From assembly GCA_965276755.1 (NCBI GenBank), contig OZ255625.1, positions 2,604,001 to 2,668,000 on the forward strand: a DNA stretch of 64,000 nucleotides, read 5' to 3'. Under the pieces are notes generated by a model. The model saw nothing but the letters and a program-made list of their open reading frames with translations. It ran no database searches and had not been told where the DNA came from. Below are positions 1-8,787 of the stretch, in pieces (the first letter of the stretch is position 1; each line of letters opens with the position of its first letter). This DNA comes from CAJCIS01 sp965276755. GTDB lineage: Bacteria > Pseudomonadota > Alphaproteobacteria > Acetobacterales > Acetobacteraceae. Made by a program: the position numbers and the translations under genes.

Positions 1-133
1 CCGCGACGGAGACGTCTTCTTGCGCTTGCGGCGCGTGGACGGGACCGGGGGCGATTGGCGCCATGGCGCCCAGGAAAGGTAATGACTGCATTCCGGTCTT
101 CGTATCGACCTGGGTTATTACGGCGTCGTTCAT
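1..133 (-). CDS. Hypothetical protein, N-terminal part only (runs off the window start)
   Basis: An ATG at 133-131 opens a minus-strand frame that stays open for 44 codons to the window edge. It starts MNDAVITQVDTKTG and continues with a Pro/Ala-rich stretch (PIAPGPVHAPQAQ). An AAGGGG run about 7 bases upstream can serve as ribosome binding site. I do not recognise the protein from this fragment, and no signal peptide or membrane segment is visible. It is divergent from the SGNH hydrolase, so the 134-385 region would carry both promoters. Confidence 0.5.
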   Translation of the reverse strand, partial: MNDAVITQVDTKTGMQSLPFLGAMAPIAPGPVHAPQAQEDVSVA

Positions 134-385
134 CCAAACCCCTTAACGTTCCGCCAAAATTGCAACCTGCCGGCGCGGAAGCAAGTTCTTGTCAACACCG
201 CTGCGTTTATAGGACGGAGCGTTAATATTCAATGCTGCGCCTCGCGTTACTGGATCACTCCTGCCGTGTTTACCGTCGCTGAAGGACCTGCGACGAACCC
301 GCCTGAGCCATGGCCGCGCATGAACGCTTTATCGGGCGAATACGGATTCTGTTGCCGCCGCCGGCCGCATGTGCAAGGCAACATC
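134..385. other. Divergent intergenic region
   Basis: About 250 bases lie between the minus-strand gene ending at 133 and the SGNH hydrolase start at 386. The stretch is relatively AT-rich around 186-236 (TTGTCA at 189-194, TTTATA at 206-211), which suits a promoter zone. The spacing between these two boxes is too short for a standard sigma-70 promoter, so I do not name one. Confidence 0.3.
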
Positions 386-1162
386 ATGCACGCTGCTCTG
401 CGGCTCCTCACGATTTTCGCGCGCACTGTGGTGAGCCTGGCCTTTCTGGCGGCGGCACCCGGCCGCGCCGTTGCGGCCGAGGATTGTCCGCCAGCCCCTG
501 ATCTGCCCGTCCCGCGTTTGCCGCACACGCGTGCGGCGCTCGCGACGAATCAACCTATTCTTGTGGTCGCACTCGGCTCCTCTTCCACACGTGGATGGAT
601 GGCAAGCGATGTCGGCCACTCCTACCCCGCGTTGCTGCAGCGCTATCTCAACGATCACGTGCCACGCCTTTCCGCGGCCGTGATCAATCGCGGCATTGGC
701 GGGCAGGATGCGCCCGAGGAACTCGCGCGGCTGGAGACGGACGTGATTGCGATGCGGCCGCAGCTCGTGATCTGGCAGGCAGGTGCGAATGGCGCGCTGC
801 ATGACGAATCGCCTGCCTCGTTCAAGAAACTGATGCAGGCTGGCATTACCGGGCTCAAGGCCGCCGGCGCGGACGTGATCCTGATGGATAACCAGCGCTC
901 GCCGAAAATACTCGCGTCACCTGATCACCTTCTTCTTGAGAATGCGATGAAGGAGCTCGCCACGTCGGCGGGCGTGAACATGTTCTCGCGCAGCGCATTG
1001 ATGGACCAGTGGGCGCAGGACGGTGCGCCGAACGAAGACTTCATTGCGGCTGATGGCATGCACATGAACAATCGCGGGTATGCGTGCTTGGCGGAGACGC
1101 TCGGGCGGGCGATCGAGGCGGCTCTCAGGCAGCCGATCACGCAGCAGGGGGCAGGGAAGTGA
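386..1162 (+). CDS. Secreted SGNH/GDSL-family hydrolase
   Basis: This 258-residue protein begins with a signal peptide (MHAALRLLTIFARTVVSLAF, cleavage near AVA-AE at residue 30), so it should act in the periplasm or outside. Block I is atypical: GSSST at residues 64-68 replaces GDSL, with the first Ser after the Gly as likely nucleophile. GIGGQD (block II-like), WQAGANG (block III-like) and DGMHMNNRGY near the C-terminus (Asp and His of the triad) complete the SGNH pattern. The frame is open further upstream, but the ATG at 386 is chosen because it starts exactly at the signal peptide. The substrate is unknown; ester or acyl groups on polysaccharide are typical for the family. Confidence 0.8.
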   Translation: MHAALRLLTIFARTVVSLAFLAAAPGRAVAAEDCPPAPDLPVPRLPHTRAALATNQPILVVALGSSSTRGWMASDVGHSYPALLQRYLNDHVPRLSAAVINRGIGGQDAPEELARLETDVIAMRPQLVIWQAGANGALHDESPASFKKLMQAGITGLKAAGADVILMDNQRSPKILASPDHLLLENAMKELATSAGVNMFSRSALMDQWAQDGAPNEDFIAADGMHMNNRGYACLAETLGRAIEAALRQPITQQGAGK

Positions 1163-1163
1163 C

Positions 1164-1273
1164 AGGAAGGTTCTTCTTTTTTGAAAAAAAGAAGCAAAAA
1201 ACTTTTGCTCCTTTAGCTCTAACTTTCAAAAGTCTTTTTGCTTCTTTTTCTTCAGAAAAAGAAGAACCTTCCT
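1164..1273. repeat. Family A palindromic repeat, paired (full-length) copy
   Basis: Two half-elements face each other. The left reads CTTCTTTTTTGAAAAAAAGAAG followed by CAAAAAACTTTTG, and the right is its inverted copy with a CTTCTTTTTC-tgaa-GAAAAAGAAG stem. The element fills nearly the whole gap between the SGNH hydrolase and the alpha-glucosidase. Confidence 0.85.
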
Positions 1274-1277
1274 GCTG

Positions 1278-2825
1278 ATGCAAGACTGGTGGCGCGGCGC
1301 TGTCTTCTACCAAATCTACCCACGCAGCTTTGCGGACAGCAACGGTGATGGCGTCGGCGATCTGGTAGGCATCACCGCGCGACTCGAGTACGTTGCTGCG
1401 CTCGGCGTAGATGCCATCTGGCTTTGTCCCGTGTTCGTCTCGCCCATGGCGGATTTCGGCTACGACGTCGCGGATTATTGCGCCATCGATCCACTGTTCG
1501 GCACGCTGGATGATTTCCGCGACCTGCTTGCGCGCGCGCACGCGCTGGGCCTGCGCGTGCTGCTGGACCAGGTCTATTCGCACAGTTCGGACCAACATGC
1601 CTGGTTCGCGCAAAGCCGGCAGAACCGCACGAATGCGCGCGCGGAATGGTATGTCTGGGCCGATCCCAAGCCGGACGGCACGCCGCCGAACAATTGGCTG
1701 GCCGCCTTCGGTGGTGCGGCGTGGTCTTGGGAGCCGCAGCGCAGGCAATATTACCTGCACAATTTCCTGCCCCAGCAGCCTGACCTGAACTTGCATAATG
1801 TCGCGGTGCAGAACGCGCTCCTGGACGTGGCGCGGTTCTGGCTGGATCTGGGCGTGGATGGATTTCGCCTCGACGTCGCCAATTACTACACGCATGATCT
1901 GCAATTGCGGGACAATCCGCCAAGGTCCGGCTATGTGGGGCCGCGCGCGTTGGGCTACCAGCAGCGTATCTTCAACATCTCGCAGCCGGAAACACTGGTG
2001 TTTATCGCGCGCCTGCGTGCGGTGCTCGATGGCTATGGTGCCCGTATGGCCGTAGCTGAAATTACCTGCGAGCGGCAGCTCGAGCGCGTGATCGAATATA
2101 CCACCGGCACGCAATTGCTGCACACGGCTTACAGCTTTGCCCTGCTGGGCGGGGCGATGGACGGCGCGGCATTGCGCGCCACGATAGCGCGCGTGCTGGA
2201 TGCGCCGGGCTCGCCCTGGCCGAGTTGGGCGCTGAGCAATCACGATGTGCCGCGCATCGCCTCGCGCTGGGCAGCACCTGGCGAGGACACGCAGGTGAGC
2301 GCGCCTTTGTTCCTTGCCATGCTGCTGATGTTGCCTGGCACGATATTTCTGTACCAGGGCGAGGAGCTCGGCCTGCCGCAGGCGCACGTGCCGCGCGAGG
2401 CGTTGCGCGACCCCGAGGCGCTGAACAATTGGCCGCACGGGTCGGGCCGCGATGGTGCGCGCACGCCGATGCCGTGGGATGACACGGCGCAGGCGGGTTT
2501 TACGAGCGGCACGCCGTGGCTGCCGATCGATCCGGCCCATCGTGCGCTGAACGTTGCGCAACAGGAAGGCATGTCCGGGAGCGCGCTTGGGCTGGTGCGG
2601 CGGCTGTTGGCGCTGAGACGAAGCCTTGACGGATTCGCGCAGTCAGGCGTCGAATGGCTCGATGGTCCTGACCACGTGCTGGCGTTTGACCGAGTGGGTC
2701 CAGGTTGGCGACTGCGCTGCGTGTTCAATTTGTCGGCGGAGCAGGCGCACATGGAAGGCACACGCCTGGCGCCCCGCAGCTTTGCCATAGGAGAGGCCGC
2801 CGAGAAGGCGTGGCAGGGCGGGTGA
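1278..2825 (+). CDS. Alpha-glucosidase, GH13 family
   Basis: A 515-residue cytoplasmic enzyme that hydrolyses alpha-1,4 or alpha-1,6 glucosidic bonds in short oligosaccharides. All GH13 landmarks are visible: YQIYPRSFADSNGDGVGDL at the start of the (beta/alpha)8 barrel, DQVYSHSS (region I), GFRLDVAN with the nucleophile Asp199, MAVAEIT with the acid/base Glu261, and SNHDVPR with Asp323. Length and the IYPRSF-DSNGDGVGDL opening match the oligo-1,6-glucosidase/alpha-glucosidase subgroup rather than amylases. There is no signal peptide. The C-terminal beta domain looks somewhat short. The start codon lies directly after repeat A1, and the gene is convergent with the RND efflux operon. Confidence 0.9.
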   Translation: MQDWWRGAVFYQIYPRSFADSNGDGVGDLVGITARLEYVAALGVDAIWLCPVFVSPMADFGYDVADYCAIDPLFGTLDDFRDLLARAHALGLRVLLDQVYSHSSDQHAWFAQSRQNRTNARAEWYVWADPKPDGTPPNNWLAAFGGAAWSWEPQRRQYYLHNFLPQQPDLNLHNVAVQNALLDVARFWLDLGVDGFRLDVANYYTHDLQLRDNPPRSGYVGPRALGYQQRIFNISQPETLVFIARLRAVLDGYGARMAVAEITCERQLERVIEYTTGTQLLHTAYSFALLGGAMDGAALRATIARVLDAPGSPWPSWALSNHDVPRIASRWAAPGEDTQVSAPLFLAMLLMLPGTIFLYQGEELGLPQAHVPREALRDPEALNNWPHGSGRDGARTPMPWDDTAQAGFTSGTPWLPIDPAHRALNVAQQEGMSGSALGLVRRLLALRRSLDGFAQSGVEWLDGPDHVLAFDRVGPGWRLRCVFNLSAEQAHMEGTRLAPRSFAIGEAAEKAWQGG

Positions 2826-2834
2826 GTGAAAAAC

Positions 2835-2868
2835 AAGGCTGGGGGAGATGTGCTATCCCCCCAGCCTT
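2835..2868. repeat. Compact family B hairpin between convergent genes
   Basis: AAGGCTGGGGG and CCCCCAGCCTT form a perfect stem around a GATGTGCTATC core. This is the outer end of a family B element folded directly on itself. It sits between the convergent alpha-glucosidase and RND genes and could serve as a bidirectional terminator, though no T-run follows. Confidence 0.75.
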
Positions 2869-2889
2869 CTCGCTTGTCTCAACGCAGCT

Positions 2890-5800
2890 TCAGCTCAGCT
2901 TCTCCTGCAACCTGGACACGCGCCGCTTCTTCGGCGCCGGCGCAAACACGTGCTGCAGCCGGTCCAGGTATAAATAGATCACCGGCGTCGTATAAAGCGT
3001 CAGCGCCTGGCTCAGGATCAGCCCGCCCACCATGGCATAGCCCAACGGCTGACGCAGTTCCGAACCCGCGCCGTGGCTCAGCATCAGCGGCAAGCCGGAT
3101 AGGAGCGCCGCCGCCGTCGTCATCATGATCGGCCTGAAGCGCAACAGGCACGCCTGGCGGATCGCGTCCAGCGGCGCGGCGCCGTCGTTCCGCTCGGCAT
3201 GAATGGCGAAATCGACCATCATGATGCCATTCTTCTTGACGATGCCGATCAGCAGGATGATGCCGATAATCGCGATCACCGACAGGTCCTGCCCGCTCGC
3301 CATCAGCATCAGCAACGCACCCACGCCGGCCGAGGGCAGCGTGGAGAGGATCGTCAGCGGCAGGATGTAGCTCTCGTACAGAATGCCCAGGATGATGTAG
3401 ACCGCCACAAGCGCAGCCGCGATCAAATAGGGTTCCGACGATAGCGAGCTTTGGAACGCCGCAGCATTGCCCTGGAAGGATCCCTGCAGCGAAGGGGGCA
3501 CGCCAAGCTGCTGGTTGAGCGCGCCGATGGCCGACACTGCATTGCCGAGCGACTGGCCGGGCGCCATGTTGAAACTGATGGTCACCGCGGGAAACTGGCT
3601 CTGGTGATTAACCGCCAGCGGCGTGATCGGATCGGTGGACAGATGCACCACCGCCGAGAGCGGCACGACATTTCCCGTGGCGCTGCGCACATAGAGGTCG
3701 CGCAGCGTGGCGATATTGCCTTCGCGGTCCCGCGGCACGCCCAGCACCACCCAGTAGGAATTCAGTTGCGTGAAATACTGCACCACCTGGCGCTGGCCGA
3801 ACGCGTCATACAGCGTGTCGTCGATCTGCTGGGGCTGGATGCCGAAGCGTGAGGCGGCGTCACGATCGATTTTGAGCGTGGCCGTGGTGCCCGCATTCTG
3901 CTGGTCGGACGTGACATCGCGCACCTGGTGCAGGCCGCGTATCTTGTCGAGGATACGAGGCGACCATGTGTTCAATTCGGTCGCGTCCGCATCCTGCAGC
4001 GTGTATTGATATTGCGTGCGCGCCAGACGCCCGCCTACGGTGATGTCCTGCGCCGGCTGCATGAACAGGCGCACACCCTGCACGTGGGAGACCTTTTCGG
4101 AAAGGCGCGCAATCACCGCCATGACGCCCTCGCGATGGCCCCATGGCTTGAGGTTGATGAAGACGCGCCCGTTATTGGCGGTCTGCCCGGAATTGCCCGC
4201 GCCGACCAGGGAGGCGAAACTGTCCACCGCCGGATCGTCATGCACGATCTGGTTGATCGCCTCCTGGCGGGCGACCATGGCCGTGTAGCTGATGTCCTGA
4301 TTTGCGTCGGTAATGCCGATGATCAGGCCGATATCCTGCGTCGGAAAGAAGCCCTTGGGGATCATTACGAACAGCACGCCGGTGACGCACATCGTCGCCA
4401 GGAAAACCATCAGCGTGATGAAACGAAAACGCAGAGCAATATCGAGCGTGCGTTCGTAAAAGCCTAGCATGGCATCGAAGATGCCTTCGATGAAACGATA
4501 GAACCGCCCGCGCTTGCCCCTCTCCTGCTTGAGGAAGCGTGCGCACATCATCGGCGTCAGAGTGAGCGACACGAAGGCCGAGATCACCACGGTCATCGAG
4601 ACCACGATGGCGAATTCACGCAGCAGGCGCCCGACGATGCCGCCCATCAGCAGCAGCGGGATAAACACGGCGATCAGCGAGACGCTGATGGAAACGATGG
4701 TGAAGCCGATTTCGCCCGCACCCTTCAGGGCCGCCTCCATCGGCGGCATGCCGTCCTCGATATGGCGGTAGATGTTCTCCAGCATGACGATGGCGTCATC
4801 GACGACAAAGCCCACGGCAATCGTCATGCCCATCAACGAGAGATTGTCCAGGCTGAAGCCGAGCAGATACATCATGCCGAACGTGCCCACGAGTGCGAGC
4901 GGTACGGTGACGCTGGGAATGATCGTCGCCCACAAGCTGCGTAGGAACAGGAAGATGACCAGCACGACGAGGCAGATCGACAGCATCAGCGTGAACTGCA
5001 CGTCGTGCACCGACGCGCGTATGGTCTGCGTGCGATCGACGATCGTGTGCACATGAATATTGGGCGGAATGTCGGCTTCAAGCCTCGGCAGTGCGGCCTT
5101 GACGCGCTCGACTGTTGCGATAACGTTAGCACCCGGCTGCTTGAAGACGATCAGCAGCACGCCCTTGTGGCCGTTCTGCCAGGACAGCAACTCATCGTTC
5201 TGTGGGCCGCGGCGCGCGGTGCCGATATCGCGCACGCGCACCGCCGCTCCATTGCGGTAGGCCAGAACCAGGTTGGCGTAGGGGCCGGGCTCGGTGAGCT
5301 GGTCGTTGTCCTGGATCGTCAGCGACTGCTTCGGCCCATCGATGCTGCCCTTGGGCGCATTGGTCGTGGCCGTTGCCAGCACGCCGCGCACATCCTCCAT
5401 CGTCATGCCCATCGAGGCGAGCTTGGCGGGGTCGACATCGATGCGGATGGCCGGCTTCTGCTGACCGCCGACCGAGACCTGGCTGACGCCGCTGATCTGG
5501 CTCAGCTGCTGGCTCAGCACGTTCTCGGCGTAGTCATCGACCGTAGTCAGCGGCACCTCGTCGCTTTGCACCGAGGCGATGAAGATCGGGCTATCGGCGG
5601 GATTGACCTTGCGCAGCGTGGGCTGGCTGGGCAGGTTTTTGGGCAATTGGCCCTGGGCGGCGTTGATCGCCTCCAGCACGTCGGTTGCCGCGGTATCGAC
5701 GTTGCGGCTGAGGTCGAATTGCAGCGTGATGGACGATGTGCCCAGCACATTGGCCGAAGTCATCTGCGTCAGCCCGTTGATCTGGCTGAACTGCGTCTCC

Positions 5801-6000
5801 AGCGGCTCGGCGACCGAGCTTGCCATGATCTCCGGGCTCGCGCCGGGATAATTGGCAGAGACCGAAATCGTCGGGAAATCCACCGTCGGCAGGGGGGCGA
5901 CCGGCAGCAGCGGGTAGCTGGCAATGCCTGCCAGGAAGATCGCAGCCATCAGCAGCGATGTGCCGATGGGACGCTGGATGAAAGGGGTGGAAATGCTCAT
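2890..6000 (-). CDS. RND-family efflux permease (inner-membrane pump)
   Basis: A 1036-residue proton-driven pump of the HAE-RND (AcrB/MdtB-like) type, full length for the family. It opens MSISTPFIQRPIGTSLLMAA, the usual first membrane helix. VGFVVDDAIVMLENIYRH near residue 400 carries the paired Asp of the proton relay in TM4, and VKKNGIMMVDFAI near residue 935 carries the TM10 Lys. Two periplasmic loops of about 300 residues separate the helix bundles. An in-frame extension upstream of 6000 overlaps the adaptor gene, so the ATG at 6000 is chosen. It lies 10 bases after the membrane-fusion protein gene, forming an operon. No outer-membrane channel gene is adjacent, so the pump probably shares a TolC-type channel. 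Substrate is unknown. Confidence 0.93.
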   Translation of the reverse strand: MSISTPFIQRPIGTSLLMAAIFLAGIASYPLLPVAPLPTVDFPTISVSANYPGASPEIMASSVAEPLETQFSQINGLTQMTSANVLGTSSITLQFDLSRNVDTAATDVLEAINAAQGQLPKNLPSQPTLRKVNPADSPIFIASVQSDEVPLTTVDDYAENVLSQQLSQISGVSQVSVGGQQKPAIRIDVDPAKLASMGMTMEDVRGVLATATTNAPKGSIDGPKQSLTIQDNDQLTEPGPYANLVLAYRNGAAVRVRDIGTARRGPQNDELLSWQNGHKGVLLIVFKQPGANVIATVERVKAALPRLEADIPPNIHVHTIVDRTQTIRASVHDVQFTLMLSICLVVLVIFLFLRSLWATIIPSVTVPLALVGTFGMMYLLGFSLDNLSLMGMTIAVGFVVDDAIVMLENIYRHIEDGMPPMEAALKGAGEIGFTIVSISVSLIAVFIPLLLMGGIVGRLLREFAIVVSMTVVISAFVSLTLTPMMCARFLKQERGKRGRFYRFIEGIFDAMLGFYERTLDIALRFRFITLMVFLATMCVTGVLFVMIPKGFFPTQDIGLIIGITDANQDISYTAMVARQEAINQIVHDDPAVDSFASLVGAGNSGQTANNGRVFINLKPWGHREGVMAVIARLSEKVSHVQGVRLFMQPAQDITVGGRLARTQYQYTLQDADATELNTWSPRILDKIRGLHQVRDVTSDQQNAGTTATLKIDRDAASRFGIQPQQIDDTLYDAFGQRQVVQYFTQLNSYWVVLGVPRDREGNIATLRDLYVRSATGNVVPLSAVVHLSTDPITPLAVNHQSQFPAVTISFNMAPGQSLGNAVSAIGALNQQLGVPPSLQGSFQGNAAAFQSSLSSEPYLIAAALVAVYIILGILYESYILPLTILSTLPSAGVGALLMLMASGQDLSVIAIIGIILLIGIVKKNGIMMVDFAIHAERNDGAAPLDAIRQACLLRFRPIMMTTAAALLSGLPLMLSHGAGSELRQPLGYAMVGGLILSQALTLYTTPVIYLYLDRLQHVFAPAPKKRRVSRLQEKLS

Positions 6001-6010
6001 CGGGCGCGCC

Positions 6011-7156
6011 TCAGCTCGGCGAACCCGGAGCAGGTGCTGGGGACCCGGCCGCTTTGGGATCGACCTTCTGTCCGTTCTGCACACGCACCTGGCCGGCTGT
6101 GATGATGTCCTCGCCCCCGGCAAGGCCGGACGCAACCACGACCTGCCCCTGCCCCTGGTAGCCCAACGTCACCTTCTGCATGGAAGCAGTATGGTTCGGC
6201 TTGACCACGAAGACATAGAGATTGTCCGGCCCGTGCTGGATGGCCGCGGCAGGCACAACCACGGCATCGTGCAGCAGATCGAGCTGGATGCGCGCGGAGA
6301 CGAACTGCCCGGGCCAGAGCTTGCGATCGGCGTTGCCAAACGTTGCCTTGAGCGCGATCGTGCCTGTGGTTGCATCGATGCTGTTCGAAGGCGTCAGCAA
6401 ATTGCCCTGAGAGAGTTGTGTGCCGCCATCGGAGGAAAACGCCACCACCGCCGGCGAATGCACGCGAGTCATGGCCTCGCGCACCGAGGGCAACTGTTCC
6501 TCAGGCAGGGTGAAGACGACCGAGATCGGCTGGACCTGGGTGATCGTGACGATCCCCCCGGTGTCTGTGGCGTGCACCAGATTGCCGACATCGACCTGGC
6601 GCAGCCCGACCACGCCCTCGATCGGTGAAGTGATGTTGCAGAAGGACAGGTTGAGCGAAGCGGTTGCGGCCGCGGCCTCATCGCCCTGGAGGTTGGCCGT
6701 GGTCTGATTGACCGTGGCCTGCTGGGTGTCGAGCTGCTGGCGGCTGGCGAAATTGGTTCGCGCGAGCGAGGTGTAGCGCGCCAGATCGAGCTTGTTGTTC
6801 TGCAGCATGGCCTGATCGGCGGCGCGCTTGGCCTCGGCCTGCGCCACCAGGGCGGCATAGGGCCGCGGATCGATGACGGCGAGCAGATCGCCGGGGTGGA
6901 CGTCCTGGCCTTCGGTGAAGGCAATGCGCTCCAGCGTGCCATCGACGCGCGCGCGCACGAGCACCGACTGATAGGCCTGCACGGTGCCTATGCCCGTGGC
7001 AAAGACCGGCACATCTCGCCGTGCGACTTGTGTGGTCGTGACAGGCGGGGGCGCGGCCGACCCCGGCGGCGGGGCGGATTGAGCCTGCGCCATGGCCGGT
7101 GCAAGGGTGGCGAGTGCCATTGTTGCAAGACAGCGGAGGACGGCAGGGCGGATCAA
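6011..7156 (-). CDS. RND efflux periplasmic adaptor (membrane fusion protein)
   Basis: About 381 residues, the partner of the pump immediately downstream. A signal peptide (ATMALATLAPAMAQA) is followed by a barrel-sandwich/lipoyl half (VRARVDGTLERIAFTEGQDV, IDPRPYAA), an alpha-hairpin rich in Ala/Gln/Leu (LDTQQATVNQTTANLQ), the second lipoyl half (CNITSPIEGVVGLRQVDVGNL) and the beta-barrel domain. No ATG fits. The TTG at 7156-7154 sits six bases after an AGGAG ribosome binding site and is my chosen start; a TTG two codons upstream overlaps the binding site. The adaptor links the inner-membrane pump to an outer-membrane channel. Confidence 0.9.
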   Translation of the reverse strand: MIRPAVLRCLATMALATLAPAMAQAQSAPPPGSAAPPPVTTTQVARRDVPVFATGIGTVQAYQSVLVRARVDGTLERIAFTEGQDVHPGDLLAVIDPRPYAALVAQAEAKRAADQAMLQNNKLDLARYTSLARTNFASRQQLDTQQATVNQTTANLQGDEAAAATASLNLSFCNITSPIEGVVGLRQVDVGNLVHATDTGGIVTITQVQPISVVFTLPEEQLPSVREAMTRVHSPAVVAFSSDGGTQLSQGNLLTPSNSIDATTGTIALKATFGNADRKLWPGQFVSARIQLDLLHDAVVVPAAAIQHGPDNLYVFVVKPNHTASMQKVTLGYQGQGQVVVASGLAGGEDIITAGQVRVQNGQKVDPKAAGSPAPAPGSPS

Positions 7157-7412
7157 TGGCAACTCCTCAGCACGGGCGCCGTGGCGGGCGCGCGTGTGGG
7201 TAAAAGGGGCGGACCGGCATTATGACGCGCAACGCAGCAGCGGCAGGGTTTTTCCGGCAAGGCGTGCAAATTGGGCACGCGGGTGCCATGCGCCAGGGGG
7301 TGCCGCGAGCGGATGCGCAAGGGTGATGCCGGGCGCCCATGCAAGAAGGCGGGCTTCGCGCCGGCGTCTCACGCGCCTGGCCCGGTCACCTGCCGTCGGA
7401 TTAGGCGCTGGA

Positions 7413-8303
7413 TTAGTGGTTGACCCCCGCCAGGGGAGCGGTTTGCCGCCAGGCCAACTGAACGGGCATGGCGCGGTAAGCGGCCAGACTGCGCCCGAGG
7501 CTGGACTGCGCGGCCGGAAGAAGGAAGCGCCGATTGAAGCCGAGCATCGGCGCGGCCATACCGCCGGCTATGGCCACGGGCCGCGCCGGCGGCACGGACG
7601 GCGCTGATGCTTGCTGCTCTTGTGCCGGCACGATCATGGCTGGGTCATGGGACCGCAGATCCAATCTGGGTGTGCGCATCGCCTGACTGGCGCGGTCGAG
7701 GCTGGGCTGATCGGGTACTGCCCATTCTTCGAGCACCTTCTTCTCATAGGCGAGACCAACCGCGGGTGTCATGGAATGATAGGCCGCCGCCGCCCTGGGC
7801 CAGCTTCCCGTGGAGGCGAAAAGCGCCATCAACAGCTTGGCGGCGTAGGCGGCATTGAGCGCGGGATCGAAGGCCTGCTCCAGGCTGGCGAAGGCGTCTG
7901 GATGGTAGAAGAGGTTGACCTGCAGGCAGCCGACATCGACGGATTGGGTGCCCGCCGCACGGAACTGCCGCACCGCCTCGATGGCGGCCTGTTTGGTTGG
8001 ATAGAAATGGCCGGTTCCGGCGGCATTGACCGTCCACGGCCAAGGATTGAGCGAGCCGCCGGCGGGGCGGCCGGACTCGATGCGGCCGATGGCAGAGAGG
8101 AAGGCATCCGGGATACGCGTATTGCGCTCGGTAACGGCAATGGCGGCGCGGCAGAGTTGGGAGGGATCGGCAACAGCCTCGTTCGCCAGCTTCACGGTGC
8201 CCCAGGCGGCAGCGTCCGGCACTGCACGCGGCAGGGCGCCATGCGCCTGCTGGCAACAGAGCATCAGGCCCAGGGGACCTAGGAGGCGGGTAGGCGAAGG
8301 CAT
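7413..8303 (-). CDS. Lytic transglycosylase, SLT-like
   Basis: A 296-residue exported protein with a signal peptide (PLGLMLCCQQAHG). IGRIESG near residue 67 supplies the catalytic Glu of the goose-lysozyme-like SLT domain. DVGCLQVNLFYHP matches the family's G-x-x-Q-[IV]-N motif, and RAAAAYHSM the downstream A-x-Y-N-like block. The C-terminal third is Pro/Ala-rich without a clear domain. The enzyme cleaves peptidoglycan glycan strands, and proteins of this type often serve flagellum, pilus or secretion assembly. The only nearby candidate partner is the Flp pilin gene on the other strand. Confidence 0.85.
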   Translation of the reverse strand: MPSPTRLLGPLGLMLCCQQAHGALPRAVPDAAAWGTVKLANEAVADPSQLCRAAIAVTERNTRIPDAFLSAIGRIESGRPAGGSLNPWPWTVNAAGTGHFYPTKQAAIEAVRQFRAAGTQSVDVGCLQVNLFYHPDAFASLEQAFDPALNAAYAAKLLMALFASTGSWPRAAAAYHSMTPAVGLAYEKKVLEEWAVPDQPSLDRASQAMRTPRLDLRSHDPAMIVPAQEQQASAPSVPPARPVAIAGGMAAPMLGFNRRFLLPAAQSSLGRSLAAYRAMPVQLAWRQTAPLAGVNH

Positions 8304-8393
8304 GGCTGAGACTGTGCACGCAACGCGTTACGGATGAATGAAGATCGGTTGGGACGCTCGGCGAGCGGGGCTTGCTGCACTGCAAAAAAACTC

Positions 8394-8422
8394 TTGCAAG
8401 CTCGAGCGGCCGTCCATAGATT
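8394..8422 (+). promoter_or_regulatory. Sigma-70-type promoter for a probable small RNA
   Basis: TTGCAA at 8394-8399 and TAGATT at 8417-8422 are separated by exactly 17 bases, a good match to the TTGACA/TATAAT arrangement. Predicted transcription start is near 8429, two bases before the first hairpin of the candidate RNA. No coding sequence follows before the terminator at 8480-8509. Confidence 0.5.
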
Positions 8423-8428
8423 GTGCAC

Positions 8429-8509
8429 CGCAGCGACGCTTCGGCTTCGCTGTTTCTTGGACGTTTCCTCCCTAAACTTGGCGGTGCCGCAAGGCGCCGC
8501 CTTTTCTTT
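8429..8509 (+). ncRNA. Candidate trans-acting small RNA (about 80 nt) with anti-Shine-Dalgarno linker
   Basis: Promoter-like boxes precede it by the right distance. A hairpin at 8431-8452 (CAGCGA/TCGCTG plus GC/GC) carries a C(UUCG)G tetraloop. An unpaired pyrimidine-rich linker follows, with TTTCCTCCCT at 8464-8473, complementary to Shine-Dalgarno sequences. Last comes a GC-rich terminator with a GCAA loop and U-run. This hairpin / CCUCC linker / terminator layout is known from several alphaproteobacterial small RNAs. I cannot assign a named family. An alternative is an attenuated leader of the Flp pilin gene at 8788. Confidence 0.5.
8480..8509 (+). terminator. Intrinsic terminator
   Basis: GGCGGTGCC (8480-8488), loop GCAA, GGCGCCGCC (8493-8501) form a nine-pair stem with one G-U pair, followed by TTTTCTTT. 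It points along the plus strand, although no plus-strand gene lies upstream, which is the main reason to propose an RNA gene here. Confidence 0.7.
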
Positions 8510-8520
8510 ATCGTGGCACG

Positions 8521-8596
8521 GAAGGTTGGGCGAGATGTAGCTGACCTATACGTCAGCGCGCCCCCGACTCCCCGTCGATTTTAGGACGAGTTGGCA
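8521..8596. repeat. Degenerate family B repeat
   Basis: GAAGGTTGGGCGAGATGTAG and, after an altered centre, CCCCGACTCCCCGTCGATTT can be aligned with the left half of family B. The right half is lost. It occupies part of the stretch between the small RNA candidate and the pilin gene. Confidence 0.5.
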
Positions 8597-8787
8597 CCCT
8601 ATCTTTGGTAAATTCTTCATTCAAATGGGAGAAGAAGTCTGGTTTGCCCTCGCCGCGCCTTTGGCCGCGCCTCTGGGGCGTGCCTGAAAGCAGCCGAATG
8701 CTTGGCAGAAGGAGTTTGGGGCTGTCGTCCGGATCCGAGACAACGCTCAGAGAAGGTATAGGTCCTCGCGGGGGAGGGATTGCGCCC

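Noticed and set aside
5005..6102. 365-codon open frame antisense to the RND permease
   Set aside because: It is the complement of conserved permease codons, with a Gln/Arg/His-rich composition typical of GC-rich shadow frames, and has no domain.
8334..8540. 68-codon frame over the small RNA candidate
   Set aside because: It has no ribosome binding site, Cys/Arg/Leu-rich composition, and crosses a clear terminator.
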